Both the position numbers and the translations under genes were made by a program. Positions 25,722 to 34,468 of a stretch of 64,000 nucleotides of DNA are shown piece after piece. Source of the DNA: Candidatus Accumulibacter affinis (GTDB lineage: Bacteria > Pseudomonadota > Gammaproteobacteria > Burkholderiales > Rhodocyclaceae); NCBI GenBank assembly GCA_016713625.1, contig JADJOT010000009.1:310001-374000 (forward strand), given 5' to 3'. The notes under the pieces were generated by a model. It did no database searches. It was not told the origin of the DNA and saw only the letters and a program-made list of their open reading frames with translations. Every line of letters starts with the position of its first letter. Position 1 is the stretch's first letter.

Positions 25722-27311
25722 TCAGGCTGGTTTCTGGAACGAGGTCAAAACCCCAGTCGAAGTTTTGATTGTTCTGATAACCATAGCCCGTCGGGCTAAT
25801 AAAGTCATTGTTGGAATCCGTTGCCGAAATCGCATAGAAATTTTCTCCGGACGGGGTGAAAAATGCCCGCCGGAACCGTCAGGCATGATTTGCTTGAGAT
25901 AGCCGCCAGCCGGTCCGCCTGGAACAGAAAGCACGGCGGTCGTCAGAACCCCGGCAACCCGATATTCAAAGTTCACACTAATCGCGCTAGTGCCCGGATT
26001 GTACAACCAGACGGTCGTATCGGTTCCGACGTACGTTTGACTACCACCGACACCAACCACCGAGTGCGGCGTGGAAACCGGCGTATAGTAACTGTTGGAC
26101 CAGAGATTAAGCGGCAGCAGGGCCGCATCGCGGCTCTCGTAATTGGAACCGATGTCGCCGGTCAGCAGGCCCACCTGCACCGGATTGTCGGAGATAACCC
26201 GCGCGCCGACATTAACGCCGCCATTGACCAGATAACTTTCGCCCTGGCTCAGAATTACTTGCGTCTCGAGACTGCCATTGGCATCTGCGTCAATGTTGAC
26301 CGTGGCGCCTAACTGGCCTGCCTGGATAAAGATGCCGGTATACTCGAATATCTGGAAATCCGTGGCGTCCGGGATGTCGACCCCCACCGGGATCTTGTAA
26401 TCGGTACCATAATTGCTGGTATCGAAGACTTCCAGACCACTGGTCAGGAGGGTATCCGAACCGGACGCCCAGCCAATGCGGGTCATCGCCACGGTTTTAG
26501 TCGCGCCGACCTTGTCGCCGCCATCATAATCGGTGGCTACCGGCGGCAAGCTGGTATCGACGGCGTTCTGGAGTACCAGGACGGTCCCGGCGTTGATCAG
26601 GTCGTTAACGGTTCCGGGAGCCACGCCATTGCCGAGAATGCCATCGCCCCAGATTTGCGTGCTGCTTTGGGTCGGATTGGCAAGGTTGGTCTCGTAGCCA
26701 TCTTCCCAGTGGTCGTAATAGATGACCGTTCCGTTGGCGACTGCCGCAATCGAAATATAGGTATAGACCGGATTTACGGGATCAACGCTGAAGCCCTCCT
26801 GAGCGCCTGAGCCTTCAATGGTCTGCAGCGCCAGAAATAGCTGCGCTTCGGTCTTCGGTACATAGAAAAACTGCACCGGCAAGGGATTGCTGTCGGTGAA
26901 GGTCGTCGTCGCCACCTCTACGGCGGCGCTGTTGACTGCCGGGGTAGTCACACTGCTGGTTTGGCTGACGCTGTTGGTTGCCGCAGGAGCGGGAGCGTCG
27001 TCTGCCCTGGCGGTGATCGCCGCGGGAGCAGGAGCGTCGTCTACCTTGAGGCTGATCGCCGCGGGGGCGGGAGCGTCGGTCTTGACGGTGATCGCCGCGG
27101 GCGCACTGCCCGTGACCGTCAGCAAAAACCTGGCGCCCAGCGAATCGTCGGGGTCCACGTACCAGCTTGTCTGAACCTTGCCGTTGACCAGGCCGTCGAG
27201 GTCGCCGGCGCCGCCGTCGGTAATCGACCAGGGCGCATGTCCCTGGCCGGTGTTATTTCCCAATTGATCGTCGGTGGTACCCCAGATCAGATCGCGCCCG
27301 GGATCGACCAC
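25722..27311 (-). CDS. adhesin, N-terminal segment
   Basis: Reads VDPGRDLIWGTTDDQLGNNT, a Pro/Ala linker with repeats (DAPAPAAI), then a region starting NPLPVQFFYVPKTEAQLFLA, with YYDHWEDGYETNLANPTQSS and LNLWSNSYYTPVSTP, seen in large bacterial surface proteins of the SdrD-B type. A missing T in CATTTTTCACC at about 25857-25861 throws the frame off near its end; restoring it continues TPSGENFYAISATDSNNDFI into the next segment. The real start is ATG 27450 (MAKSSGAKKESPKVSTDKTD) with ribosome site GAGGAGTG; one extra C at about 27331 breaks that frame. Confidence 0.8.
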   Translation of the reverse strand: MVDPGRDLIWGTTDDQLGNNTGQGHAPWSITDGGAGDLDGLVNGKVQTSWYVDPDDSLGARFLLTVTGSAPAAITVKTDAPAPAAISLKVDDAPAPAAITARADDAPAPAATNSVSQTSSVTTPAVNSAAVEVATTTFTDSNPLPVQFFYVPKTEAQLFLALQTIEGSGAQEGFSVDPVNPVYTYISIAAVANGTVIYYDHWEDGYETNLANPTQSSTQIWGDGILGNGVAPGTVNDLINAGTVLVLQNAVDTSLPPVATDYDGGDKVGATKTVAMTRIGWASGSDTLLTSGLEVFDTSNYGTDYKIPVGVDIPDATDFQIFEYTGIFIQAGQLGATVNIDADANGSLETQVILSQGESYLVNGGVNVGARVISDNPVQVGLLTGDIGSNYESRDAALLPLNLWSNSYYTPVSTPHSVVGVGGSQTYVGTDTTVWLYNPGTSAISVNFEYRVAGVLTTAVLSVPGGPAGGYLKQIMPDGSGGHFSPRPEKISMRFRQRIPTMTLLARRAMVIRTIKTSTGVLTSFQKPA

Positions 27312-27330
27312 ATGCTGGACGCGAAACTCG

Positions 27331-27450
27331 AGGGGTGGATCCCGCCGTAAATCCCTCGGCTTTGAGGAGTGAGGTTGCGTCAGGGGTGTAATCGGTTTTA
27401 TCTGTGCTTACTTTCGGGGATTCTTTTTTTGCACCAGAGCTCTTGGCCAT
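27331..27450 (-). CDS. adhesin, first ~40 codons
   Basis: From ATG 27450: MAKSSGAKKESPKVSTDKTD, then YTPDATSLLKAEGFTAGST. This lacks a hydrophobic signal peptide, which supports non-Sec export. GAGGAG lies 8 bases upstream. At ACCCCTCGAG (four C where three restore LEFRVQHVVDPGRD) the frame breaks and would otherwise stop at 27253. Confidence 0.75.
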
Positions 27451-28145
27451 TTTTGCACTCCTCAATTCATCAAAAAAATGTGGTTAATACGGGTAATAAA
27501 TTCTGTTGGCTTGGGTATCTTGGGGTTTGCCTCACCAAGTGAGTTATGTGCGGTTCCCGGGGGGCACTAGCCGCGATGCCTCCCAGGTCGTACCGAGTTC
27601 GCTTCGACGGTCCGTGCGGGGCGCGGCAGCCGGCGGCGATTGGATCGAAAAATCATTTAGCTAACAAATAGTGCAGACCACGTTACCTGCAAAAACTGTA
27701 AAATTTCCTATCGTCGGGCGATCTCAACAAGGTCTCGCGTCCGTGGCTAAAGCAAAAAACATGCCTGCGAAAAAACCTAAGCATAATATCAATTTACTAA
27801 GCCTTGGATGCTCCGGCCGGGATGGCTGTGCTGTAAGATTTGCCGACACCCTGCGCCTCGATCATCGCATCCGGCTGGGGCAATCCTTCTTTACAAAGCG
27901 GCAAGTCAGAGGCCGGGGTCAAGTCAAGTCAGAGGCCGGGGTCACAAGTCAGAGGCCGGGGTCACGTCTAACATTCCAACAAAAGGAGGAGACGAGGCGA
28001 GGCTCAAATTGAATGGAGGAACAAGAACTTGGGCGGCACGAGGGTGCAAGTAATTCGAGCCCGGCCCCATATGCCATGTCGGTTCGTGCTCGCGGCGCGC
28101 ACGCTTGAGCCTGGGGCGTAAGGCGTTGAGCGGGCGCGTAGCGCC
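27451..28145. other. upstream region of adhesin and repeat block
   Basis: No convincing gene. A plus-strand frame from 27671 (MQTTLPAKTVKFPIVGRSQQ) runs into the repeat and is not supported by any motif. 27451-27660 should hold the adhesin promoter. 27909-28080 is the dispersed repeat. Confidence 0.5.
27909..28080 (+). repeat. dispersed motif (triple head) with tail, copy 4
   Basis: The head AGAGGCCGGGGTCA occurs three times in a row (27908, 27931, 27950 approx.), then CGTCTAACATTCCAAC and the AAAAGGAGGAGACGAGG tail, about 90% identical to 12831-12930. The iterated head suggests slippage or repeated insertion at the same site. Confidence 0.8.
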
Positions 28146-28559
28146 AGCGAAGCCTTCCTCTACCGGCGGTTGCAGACGCTTCCCGACACTGCCGGGAAGT
28201 TTCATTTCAACGTCGATGTGCCGATTCCTTTCGACGGGCGCGGGCGAATGGAGGTCGATCTGCTCTCGGCGGAGGCGCGGGTGGCGGTGGAAATCGATGG
28301 ACCGCAACATCTGGCCGACCCCGTAGTCTATCGCCGCGACCGGCGCAAGGACGCGCTGCTGCAGGACAACGGCTATGTCGTGCTGCGCTTCCTCGCCGAG
28401 GATGTCGGCAAGCATCTCTACGATGTCCTCGACACGATCTTGCGCAACCTGGCGCGTCGGCAGCGGAACTGCCAAGTGACGTGCCGACAGCGCCGCGGTT
28501 CTGAGGCAACACGCGATGCGTTGTCAGCAGGCTTGCAAGGCTGGCCTTCGCGGGGGTGA
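28146..28559 (+). pseudogene. DUF559 (Vsr-like nuclease fold) protein, 5'-truncated
   Basis: Reads SEAFLYRRLQTLPDTAGKFH, then MEVDLLSAEARVAVEIDGPQH and DRRKDALLQDNGYVVLRFLA, the conserved core of DUF559 (restriction-endonuclease-like: E-D-xEIDG-Q). There is no good ATG: the frame is closed by TAA at 28119 and the first candidate is TTG at 28170, so the N-terminus is probably lost. The last ~30 codons after RNLARRQ do not look family-like and overlap the antisense NERD fragment. Function of intact members is unknown, with proposed nuclease activity. Confidence 0.65.
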
Positions 28560-29093
28560 CGAACCTGTCATGGGTTTCGGTTGTACGAAATCTGGACAGG
28601 CGGCAGTCGACTTCGGCAAAGATCCGGTGCTCTCCGACAGCAGCTGCTTCAACCACGCAGCCTGCGCCACGGCCTGGATGATCGGGTTGCGATCCGGCTC
28701 CAGGGGTCCGATGCGCAGCGAATCTCCCAGGCAGATCACCCGCGCGTCGTCCTTGAGGGGCTTGCTCCAGGTCTTTGTCTCGATGCTGAACACACCGGCA
28801 GGGCCGATCAGCACGTGATCGACATTGAAACCGTCGCCAAGCACGTCGTGGAATACGTGGTAGCCCCGCTCACGCAATCGTTCGAGAAACTGACCAACCG
28901 CTCGCTCGCCTTCCATGCCCTGACGGAGTGCTCGCAGCCTGGGCAGAAAGCGATGGAATTGCCAAGCGGCAAACGCCAGATACGCCATGGCCAGCAGCGA
29001 GAAAAGCATCGGTTGCGGTGGCTTCTCGGCGTAGTAGCGCCACCACTCCCAACCGGTCATGGTCAAAGCAAGAATTGCTGTGAGCCCCGGCAT
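28524..29093 (-). pseudogene. NERD-domain membrane protein, 3' end damaged
   Basis: One or two hydrophobic segments (LLAMAYLAFAAWQF) precede a NERD (nuclease-related) domain: GMEGERAVGQFLERLRERGY, DHVLIGPAGVFSIETKTWSK (E-x-K catalytic-like core) and IQAVAQAAWLKQLLSEST. After STG the expected C-terminal part (VVFPGW-like strand) is replaced by SLPKSTAACPDFVQPKPM, read from unrelated sequence shared with the convergent DUF559 remnant. ATG 29093 has AAGGTGG upstream; a GTG at 29099 is an alternative. Confidence 0.7.
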
Positions 29094-29271
29094 CTCCACC
29101 TTGTCTTCAAACAGCTTGCGGCGTTCTTCTTCCAGGTGATCATGTCAGCCGTGATTATGCCACCACCGCGGGCCTGCCTCTTCACCTTTGGCGGTGCCCC
29201 GGCCGGCCTGCTACGTTCTGCCGTGGGCACGCTTGCGCTGCGGCCGACTCTGCTCGTAAAGGGCGATCTGT

Positions 29272-30135
29272 TCAACACGGGCGGCCATCGGCCATGCGAG
29301 TGAATCCGAAACCACCGCCGCCGCCGCGGCCGGGCTGGATGCAGATGGTGACGCCCAGCGAACGGGCGGCGCGATCGATGTCGGGCGGGAACGCTGCGAA
29401 GGGGATGGCACGTTCGACGACGGATTTGATGAAAGCGATTTCCTCCTGCTGGTCGCCGGCATTGAGGACGGTGAAGGATTTGAGGCTGCCGTTGGGGTTG
29501 ATCCGGAACTGGACGGCAGCCGTGTGCATGCCCCGGCTTCTCGGGTCGTTGCGGACGAAGGCGGCGCTGCGGTTGAGGCGCTTGACGACGCCGTCCACGT
29601 AGAGGTCGAGACTGAAGGGCTCTGGTGGCGGGCTGTTGGGCCGGCGATCGAGCATGGCTGTGCCTTCTTCCTCCTGCCGCGCCTGCTGCCGGCCGATGTC
29701 CCGGGCCTGGGCCAGCGAGCGTTGCGCGAGTGAGGGCTTGGGTGTGGCTTTGGCCTCTGCCGCGAGTTCGTCGAGGAAGCGGTTCATTTGCTCCTTCTCT
29801 GCCCTGGACCATTGCCGAGCATCGGCGACGGCCGGCGCCGCAGATTTTTGCGAGGTCATCAACCGCGCACGCGGCGGCGCTTTGGTCGCCGCCCTGGCCG
29901 GCGCGCTGCGCGCGCGCGCTGGCGCTGCGGCTGGGCGGGGCGGCGTGGGCCGAGTCTCCACCTGCGGGCGCGGCGACAGGCTGGCTTCGAGGCGTGATGA
30001 CGCGGGGTGTCCGGATGGAGGTTCTTTCTGCGGAAAGAAGAGCACTACGGCGTGTACCGCCAGCGACGCGGCGACCGCCCAGGCCAGCGAGCGCGCAGGC
30101 GAGGGCGGTTCCGGACAGAGATCGATCGGCAACAT
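29272..30135 (-). CDS. TonB/TolA-like C-terminal domain protein
   Basis: A 287-aa inner-membrane protein. One N-terminal transmembrane segment (SLAWAVAASLAVHAVVLFF, about 15-33), a Pro/Ala/Arg-rich linker, then a C-terminal TonB-like domain (VDGVVKRLNRSAAFVRNDPR, AVQFRINPNGSLKSFTVLNA and RAIPFAAFPPDI). TonB-family proteins carry energy from the ExbBD motor to outer-membrane receptors. No exbB or exbD is adjacent, so the partner is unknown. The C-terminal strand ends in an unusual Gly-rich tail (GRGGGGGFGF). Confidence 0.75.
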   Translation of the reverse strand: MLPIDLCPEPPSPARSLAWAVAASLAVHAVVLFFPQKEPPSGHPASSRLEASLSPRPQVETRPTPPRPAAAPARARSAPARAATKAPPRARLMTSQKSAAPAVADARQWSRAEKEQMNRFLDELAAEAKATPKPSLAQRSLAQARDIGRQQARQEEEGTAMLDRRPNSPPPEPFSLDLYVDGVVKRLNRSAAFVRNDPRSRGMHTAAVQFRINPNGSLKSFTVLNAGDQQEEIAFIKSVVERAIPFAAFPPDIDRAARSLGVTICIQPGRGGGGGFGFTRMADGRPC

Positions 30136-30449
30136 GCCAGGCTAGCTGCCGGTGGGCACTTGCGGAGATTCTTTCGACCGGGGGAGAAGACAGGAGGGGA
30201 AGCGGGGGAAGCGCAGGCAGGCTCGATTGAAGGCCTGATGTCGAAGCCCAGGCCAGGACGTATTCGTATTCATCATGACACTTTACCGCCTCATGGCCAG
30301 CAGCGAGCAATGAAATCGAAAGCGCGACCGTGTTTCTGCCGCCGATCGACCGAAATCGTCGCCAAGCCGGCTGGCAGTGAGGCAAAATGGCTGCCGGTCT
30401 GCTCACCAGACCTCAATCCCCTACTGCCGTCAGGCGCGCAGGCCAGCCA
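30136..30449. other. divergent promoter region
   Basis: Between the TonB-like gene (minus) and the protease gene (plus). It should hold promoters for both. I see no RNA gene, palindrome or repeat in it. Confidence 0.4.
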
Positions 30450-31181
30450 ATGATCGACACCATTCTTCTCACCGCCACACGCATCTGTACTTTTGCTCAG
30501 GGGCGACTGCTGACCAACGCGAGCGGCTTTTTCTTCGCGCGCGGCGAGCAGCTATTCCTGGTCACCAGCCGGCATGTCCTGCGCGACAAGCCGAGCCGAC
30601 ATTTTCCGGATCGTCTCGAGATCGAGTTGCACACTGACCCAAACAACCTGGCCGAATCGACGGGGTTTTCAATTCCGCTGTACAGCGGCGGCAATAGTCT
30701 CTGGCGACAGGGCCTGGACAAGGCCGGCGAGATCGACGTGGCGGTGATCGAGATCGACCGGGCGGCGCTACCGGCGACGACGCTCTATCGTGCTCTCGCC
30801 CCTATGCACTTGCCCTGCCGTGCCGACCGGGTAGAGGTCGGCAGTTCGCTGCTGGTGGTGGGTTTTCCGCTCGGTTTCCACGACACCTTGCACCATATGC
30901 CGGTGGTCCGGCACGCCGTGCTCGCCTCATCATTCGGCCTGCGTTTCCAGGGCGAGGGCTATTTCCTTACCGATGCGCGCACGCACCGCGGCACCAGCGG
31001 CGCGCCGGTGGTGATGCGGGTCAGCGGCGAGGATCCGGAACGTGGTGCTTTGCCGTGGCTGTTGCTCGGCGTGCATTCGGCCCGACTCGATGTGGGGACG
31101 CGCGACCACCAGCTGGACGAGGCCCTGGGCCTGAACTGCGCCTGGTACGCCGACATTCTGATGACTCTGACCGAGCCCTGA
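30450..31181 (+). CDS. trypsin-like serine protease domain protein
   Basis: A 243-aa protein with a chymotrypsin-fold catalytic triad: His in LVTSRHVLRD, Asp in GEIDVAVIEID and Ser in HRGTSGAPVV. There is no signal peptide, so it is probably cytoplasmic, and no PDZ domain, unlike DegP/HtrA. Start at ATG 30450 (MIDTILLTATRICTF). Similar stand-alone proteins occur across proteobacteria, some in defence islands. Substrate unknown. Confidence 0.82.
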   Translation: MIDTILLTATRICTFAQGRLLTNASGFFFARGEQLFLVTSRHVLRDKPSRHFPDRLEIELHTDPNNLAESTGFSIPLYSGGNSLWRQGLDKAGEIDVAVIEIDRAALPATTLYRALAPMHLPCRADRVEVGSSLLVVGFPLGFHDTLHHMPVVRHAVLASSFGLRFQGEGYFLTDARTHRGTSGAPVVMRVSGEDPERGALPWLLLGVHSARLDVGTRDHQLDEALGLNCAWYADILMTLTEP

Positions 31182-31349
31182 CGACGCGGCGCGCGTCCGA
31201 TGAGCAGCTTGTGGCGCCTGCGCCGCGGCCCAGCACTTGCCAACGGACCACAGCGCGGGCTGGCGCGTTATAGTGTGCGCCGTGCCGGCACAGCGGAGGG
31301 GAGGCGCCGCTGAGCGCATTCCGGTACTTTCGACGGCAGGGGGACCACA

Positions 31350-32132
31350 ATGAGCATTGACAACAACCCGTTCAGGGTGCCCATGGGGCAGAGCCATGAT
31401 TACAGCGAAACCGCTGTGGGAACCTTCATTCCCGGCGGCCGGCTGGTGTCGGCCGGGCGCGGCTATCAGTGGCTGGTGCGCGGTTGGGAAATGTTCCGAA
31501 CGGCCCCGGGTACGTGGATCGGTATCGCCGTCGCCTTCATGCTGGTGGTGCTCACCATCGGGACCATACCGATCGTCAACGTGGGCGTGAACCTGCTCAT
31601 ACCGGTGTTCATCGGCGGCATCAGCATTGGCTGTCGGGCGATCGAGGAGGGCGAGGGAATCCGTTTCGCGCACCTCTTCGCGGGTTTCGTCCGGCATCCC
31701 GGGCGCTTGCTGCTGGTGGGCTTGCTGTATCTGCTGGCGCTGGTCGTGGCGGCGGTCGTGGTCGCCCTCGTGGCGACCGTCACCGGCGTTGCCGCCATGC
31801 TGACCGTTGGTCGTGAGGGCGCCGATCATCTGGATTCCTGGGTTTTCGTCGTTTCCTTTCTGGCCATGATCCTGGTCTTCGCGCCGCTGGCCATGGCCGT
31901 CTGGCTGGCGCCACCGCTGGTGCTGTTTCACGAACTCTCGGCGTATCAGGCGATCAAGACGAGTCTGCTGGTGGCGCTGCAGAATTTCCCGCCTTTCCTG
32001 GTTTACGTCCTGCTGGTGCTGCTCGCCTCGGTGCTGGCCAGTCTGCCCCTGTTGCTCGGCTGGCTGCTGTTGTTGCCGGTCCTATATGCTTCGCTGTACG
32101 CGGCCTATCGGGACCTCTTCTTCGCCGCATGA
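31350..32132 (+). CDS. BPSS1780-family membrane protein
   Basis: A 260-aa inner-membrane protein with about six transmembrane segments (TWIGIAVAFMLVVLTIGTIP, LLLVGLLYLLALVVAAVVVA, VFVVSFLAMILVFAPLAMAV and FLVYVLLVLLASVLASLPLL among them). The N-terminus GRGYQWLVRGWEMFRTAPGT and the GISIGCRAIEEGE segment are typical of the BPSS1780 family found in betaproteobacteria. Function unknown. Stands alone with its own upstream space. Confidence 0.8.
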   Translation: MSIDNNPFRVPMGQSHDYSETAVGTFIPGGRLVSAGRGYQWLVRGWEMFRTAPGTWIGIAVAFMLVVLTIGTIPIVNVGVNLLIPVFIGGISIGCRAIEEGEGIRFAHLFAGFVRHPGRLLLVGLLYLLALVVAAVVVALVATVTGVAAMLTVGREGADHLDSWVFVVSFLAMILVFAPLAMAVWLAPPLVLFHELSAYQAIKTSLLVALQNFPPFLVYVLLVLLASVLASLPLLLGWLLLLPVLYASLYAAYRDLFFAA

Positions 32133-32232
32133 GCCCGCTCCCGCGCCGGCAGCATGCCAGCAAGCCCAACGAGCTTGAATTTCCGTTGCTCTTTGCGGTC
32201 CTTGTCTGCTGACTTCCCTATGGATTGACGCC

Positions 32233-32628
32233 ATGAACGCCTACCCTGGACCTTCCCTGGTCACTCTCGCCACTGCGCTGCTGCTCTTCGGCTGCGCCGC
32301 CTACGTCGGTCGCTGCCGGATCAGGTTCGCTATCCAGGCACCAGCGACCAGCGGTCACCCGCAGTTCGAGATCGCTTATCGGATCCAGATGAACACCCTC
32401 GAAAACACGGTGGCCTTCCTGCCAGTGCTGTGGGTGTTCGCCGTTAACCTGTCGAGCCTGTGGGCAAGCGTGCTGGGCACCCTGTGGGTGCTGGCCCGGG
32501 TCTGCTACGCCGTGGCCTACGCGCGCGACCCGAAGAAGCGTGGTAGCGCCTTCCTGGTGTCGATGCTCGCCTTCGCTGCGCTCGGGCTGGGTGGCGCCTG
32601 GGGCGTTCTGCGCGGGTGGCTCGGCTGA
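32233..32628 (+). CDS. MAPEG family protein
   Basis: A 131-aa membrane protein with four hydrophobic segments and the MAPEG signature AYRIQMNTLENTVAFLP. MAPEG enzymes are small membrane-bound glutathione-dependent transferases or peroxidases. Bacterial members are poorly characterised. It overlaps or abuts the ABC exporter gene that follows. Confidence 0.88.
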   Translation: MNAYPGPSLVTLATALLLFGCAAYVGRCRIRFAIQAPATSGHPQFEIAYRIQMNTLENTVAFLPVLWVFAVNLSSLWASVLGTLWVLARVCYAVAYARDPKKRGSAFLVSMLAFAALGLGGAWGVLRGWLG

Positions 32629-32660
32629 ACGCCGAATCGTCCGGGGAAGTCATCGCTGCG

Positions 32661-34465
32661 ATGGCTGGTGGCGACTGCGGACAGCGGCCTGCCCCTGCTG
32701 TGCGCAAGCTGCAGCCGCTGCGCGCACTGCTGCCCTACCTGGCGTGCTATCGCGGGCGGATCGCGCTGGCCCTGCTGTTCCTGGTGCTCGCCGCAAGTGC
32801 GACACTGGCCCTTCCCTACGCCGTCAAACTGCTCGTCGACGGCGGTCTCGCGGCGCCCGACGGCACGGCCAACGCTGGGCGACTGGTGGCGATCCGCGAG
32901 CATTTCGTCGGCTTGTTCGGCGTCGCGCTGATCCTTGGGCTGGCGACCGCGGCGCGCTTCTATATGGTCAGCTGGATTGGCGAGCGGGTGACCACCGACC
33001 TGCGGCAGGCGGTCTACGCGCATGTGCTCCGCCAGAGTCCGCAGTTCTTCGAGACCCTCAAGACGGGCGAAGTACTGTCGCGGCTGACCACCGACACCAC
33101 GGTGATTCAGAGTGCCGTCGGATCAAGTATCAGCATGGGTCTGCGCAACCTGCTGCTGCTGCTTGGCGGACTGACGATGCTGATCACCACCTCGCCGCGG
33201 TTGATGCTCACGGTGGTGGGGATCGTCGTCCTGGTGGTGCTGCCGGCGGTGATCATCGGTCGCCGGGTGCGCAAGCTCTCGCGCGCCAGCCAGGACCGCA
33301 TGGCCGATACCAGCGGCATTGCCGGCGAGATCCTCAACGCCATTTCGGTAGTCCAGAGCTATACCCAGGAGAGGGCCGAAACGGCGCGTTTTGCCGTGGC
33401 CAACGAGCAGGCTTTTGCCACCTCGATCCGTCGCACCGGTACGCGCTCGGCGTTGACCGCTTTCGTCATCATCGGCGTTTTCGCCTCGCTGCTCTACGGC
33501 ATGTACGGCGGTGTGCAGGCGGTGCTTGCCGGCGAGATCAGCGCCGGCCAGTTGAGCCAGACCGCGCTCTACGTGATGGTCGTCGCCAGCAGCGTCGCCG
33601 TGCTGGCTGAGGTGTGGGGGGATCTGCTGCGCGCTTCCGGTGCGACCGAGCGGCTGATGGAATTGCTCGGCGCGCAATCGCCGATCGCCGAGCCAACGCA
33701 GCCGGTGCTGCTGTCGACACCGGCGGGTGGCCTGCAGGTGGCTTTCGACGCGGTCCGTTTCGCCTACCCGTCACGCCCGACGCAGCCGGTACTGCAGGGA
33801 CTCGATCTGACCATCGCGGCGGGCGAGACGGTGGCCCTGGTCGGGCCGTCGGGCGCCGGCAAGACGACCGTCTTTCAGTTGCTGCAGCGCTTTTACGACG
33901 TCAGCGACGGCGCCATCCGGATTGACGGAATCGATTTGCGGCGCCCACGCCTGGCCGACCTGCGCGCGCGCGTATTGCGGTGGTGGCGCAGGAGGCGGTC
34001 ATCTTCTCGGGCAGCATCGCCGACAACATCCGCTACGGCAGGCCCGACGCATCGGCAGAGGAAATCCGCGTCGCCGCAGGCGCGGCCTTCGTCGACGACT
34101 TCGTCCAGCGTCTGCCCGAGGGCTACGCCACTTTCGTCGGTGAACGCGGCGTGCGCCTCTCCGGTGGGCAGCGGCAGCGCATCGCCATTGCCCGCGCCAT
34201 CCTCAAGAACGCGCCGCTGCTGCTGCTCGACGAGGCGACCAGCAGTCTCGACGCCGAAAGCGAGCGGGTCGTGCAGGCCGCGCTCGAAGCGGCAATGGCT
34301 GGCCGGACGACGATCGTGATTGCGCATCGGCTGGCCACCGTGCAACGCGCCGACCGAATCTTTGTTCTTGATCACGGGCGGGTGGTCGATGTCGGAACGC
34401 ACGCGCTGCTGGTCGAGCGTGGCGGCTTGTACGCGCGCCTGGCTGCGCTGCAGTTCGGCGCCTGA
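32661..34465 (+). CDS. MsbA-related ABC exporter (half transporter), one frameshift
   Basis: About 600 aa: an N-terminal six-helix ABC exporter membrane domain (LPYLACYRGRIALALLFLVL onward), then an ATPase with Walker A GPSGAGKTTVFQLL, signature LSGGQRQRIAIARA, Walker B LLLLDEATSSLDAES and the H-loop IVIAHRLATVQ. At about 33968-33978 two extra bases in a CG dinucleotide run (CGCGCGCGCG) shift the frame; removing them gives RARIAVVAQEAVIFSGSIAD. It matches the MsbA_rel (TIGR02204) layout; substrate probably lipid or drug. Start uncertain: ATG 32661 or GTG 32616, which overlaps the MAPEG gene. Confidence 0.85.
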
Positions 34466-34468
34466 GCG

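Noticed and set aside
27671..28012. 113-aa plus-strand ORF
   Set aside because: Its second half is the dispersed repeat and the first half has no motif or ribosome site; not enough to call a gene.
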